A stretch of DNA of 6,882 nt from Woeseia sp. (GTDB lineage Bacteria > Pseudomonadota > Gammaproteobacteria > Steroidobacterales > Woeseiaceae): positions 1 to 6,882 of the forward strand of contig QIHS01000286.1 of the NCBI GenBank assembly GCA_003229095.1, written 5' to 3'. Within the stretch, counting starts at the first letter, position 1. Every line of letters begins with the position of its first letter. Below the pieces are notes generated by a model that had not been told where the DNA came from, ran no database searches, and worked only from the letters and a program-made list of their open reading frames with translations. The translations under genes were made by a program, and so were the position numbers. Shown piece by piece: positions 5,812 to 6,882 of this stretch.

Positions 5812-6882
5812 TTATTCCACTTTGTCTGTCGCAACGCCTTCATCCGGCGGCTGCGAATAAGAAATACGATAAATTACGCCATTTTGATCATCGCTGACCA
5901 GCAACGAACCATCGGTCAGGACCAGCAAATCGACAGGTCGACCGGCGACCTCCTCGTCCTGCAACCAACCCTCGGCAAATCCTTCATACGCAACAGGTTT
6001 GCTGCCTTCCATGCGCACCATGCTGATCCGATAACCCACTTTTTGCGAGCGATTCCAGGATCCGTGCTCTGCAATGAATGCCTGGCCAAAGTACTCCGCA
6101 GGAAACATGCTGCCCGAATAAAATACTACCCCAAGTGGTGCGACATGCGCTCCGAGTTTCTGTGCAGGCGCATCAAATTCCGAACAACTTCGTTCAGAAC
6201 CGAATTCAGGATCAGCGATGTCGCCGCCATGACAATACGGAAAACCGAAATGCATGCCCTGCCGATCGACATGATTCAACTCTCCAGCCGGCACATCATC
6301 ACCCATCATGTCCCGGCCATTGTCAGTGAACCACAGGTCGCCGGTTGATGGATGCCAGGTAAAACCCACTGAATTCCGAATACCGGATGCGACAACTTCC
6401 TGATTACTGCCGTCAGAATCCATGCGAATAATATTCGCAAATCCTTCCCGCTCGCATACATTGCATGGCGCGCCAATGGCAACATACAGCTTTCCATCCG
6501 GGCCGAAATCGATATAGCGCCATCCGTGATGTCTTTCGGTCGGCAGAGAATCAATCACGACGATGGGTTCAGGCAGGTTTTCAATCCGATTTTCGATATC
6601 GTCGTAACGTGTTATACGGTGATTTTCCGCAACATATAAATTGCCATTGTGAGTGGCAATCCCGTTAGGCATCCTGAGGCCTTCGGCGAGCGTTATCACG
6701 ATTGGCGAAGCATCATCCTGCGGCACCAGTGCATAAACGCGTCCGTCGCGACGAGTCGACACAAAAACAGTACCGTTGGCACCCAAGGCCATCGACCTTG
6801 CATTGGTCACTTCGTCAGCCCAGATTTCGATAGAGAAACCGGGCGGCATGGAAATATCGGCGAGATCCAGATCTGTCTGCGC
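5812..6882 (-). CDS. PQQ-dependent sugar (sorbosone-type) dehydrogenase-like protein, 5' end outside window
   Basis: This is a soluble, six-bladed beta-propeller dehydrogenase of the glucose/sorbosone dehydrogenase family, which uses pyrroloquinoline quinone to oxidise sugars or related compounds in the periplasm. An ATG at 6847-6849 is available, but the frame stays open to the window edge. The extra residues AQTDLDLADIS just before PPGFSIEIWAD look like mature-protein sequence, so the true start and probably a signal peptide lie outside. Numbering from that internal Met, the motifs are NARSMALG (16-23), HHGWRYIDFGPDGKLYVAIG (107-126) and GIRNSVGFTWHP (156-167). These correspond to the His base and PQQ-contacting Arg of soluble glucose dehydrogenase. 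DNGRDMMGDD, HVAPLGVVFYSG and AEHGSWNRS follow. Cysteines at 129, 132, 206 and 222 could form disulfides, fitting export. The substrate is unknown, and no PQQ synthesis gene is in view. It ends 3 bases before sppA. Confidence 0.9.
   Translation of the reverse strand, partial: AQTDLDLADISMPPGFSIEIWADEVTNARSMALGANGTVFVSTRRDGRVYALVPQDDASPIVITLAEGLRMPNGIATHNGNLYVAENHRITRYDDIENRIENLPEPIVVIDSLPTERHHGWRYIDFGPDGKLYVAIGAPCNVCEREGFANIIRMDSDGSNQEVVASGIRNSVGFTWHPSTGDLWFTDNGRDMMGDDVPAGELNHVDRQGMHFGFPYCHGGDIADPEFGSERSCSEFDAPAQKLGAHVAPLGVVFYSGSMFPAEYFGQAFIAEHGSWNRSQKVGYRISMVRMEGSKPVAYEGFAEGWLQDEEVAGRPVDLLVLTDGSLLVSDDQNGVIYRISYSQPPDEGVATDKVE
5816..5820 (-). promoter_or_regulatory. Ribosome binding site of sppA inside the end of the upstream gene
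   Basis: On the minus strand GTGGA precedes the sppA ATG by 7 bases and forms part of the final Val-Glu codons of the dehydrogenase gene. Ribosomes finishing the upstream gene would arrive on this site, which suggests translational coupling. Confidence 0.6.

Noticed and set aside
5884..6348. Open frame of 154 codons on the plus strand opposite the dehydrogenase gene
   Set aside because: It is antisense to a strongly supported gene, and its translation resembles no domain I recognise.
6451..6465. CxxC motif (CNVCE) in the dehydrogenase as a possible heme c site
   Set aside because: A c-type heme site needs CxxCH; here the next residue is Glu. The cysteine pair is more likely structural or a disulfide.
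1..6882. Possible undescribed defence, mobile or RNA-based system
   Set aside because: All but short intergenic gaps is accounted for by known chromosomal families; I found no direct-repeat array, transposase, integrase, toxin-antitoxin pair, structured non-coding region or shift in composition.

Overview
The window looks like ordinary chromosomal DNA from a free-living, Gram-negative proteobacterium, most likely a gammaproteobacterium. The reasons are a full-length 67K-type SppA, an Hsp15 (HslR) homologue, a kbl-tdh threonine-degradation pair of E. coli type, a SufT end and a PQQ-type sugar dehydrogenase that is probably periplasmic. Base composition is moderate (by eye slightly above half G+C) and even throughout. 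I see no mobile element, tRNA, rRNA, CRISPR array or compositional island. Genes are tightly packed, and no gene-free stretch exceeds about 100 bases.

Layout. (1) Positions 1-722, plus strand: the 3' end of sufT (Fe-S cluster assembly), then after 15 bases a SixA-type histidine phosphatase. (2) Positions 719-1093, minus strand: hslR, an S4-domain ribosome-associated RNA-binding protein. Its stop codon overlaps the stop of the phosphatase gene. (3) Positions 1094-1190: a short divergent intergenic region with a plausible -10 box for kbl. (4) Positions 1191-3898, plus strand: kbl, tdh and a DCC-family (DUF393) thiol-disulfide-oxidoreductase-like gene, probably one operon, closed by a strong hairpin at 3913-3955. 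(5) Positions 3958-6882, minus strand: a PQQ-dependent sugar/sorbosone-dehydrogenase-like gene (5' end outside the window) followed 3 bases later by sppA. These two run toward the same hairpin, which can act in both directions.

Function. Tdh oxidises L-threonine to 2-amino-3-ketobutyrate with NAD+, and Kbl cleaves that with CoA to glycine and acetyl-CoA. All expected zinc, NAD and PLP residues are visible in both. The dehydrogenase-sppA pair probably makes a secreted oxidoreductase together with an inner-membrane peptidase that clears signal peptides. A direct functional link between the two is only a guess from their spacing.

I looked for an undescribed system and did not find one. The points most worth a second look are a Pro-to-Gly change in a conserved SppA loop, the DCC-family gene attached to kbl-tdh, and the tight coupling of sppA to a PQQ-type dehydrogenase.
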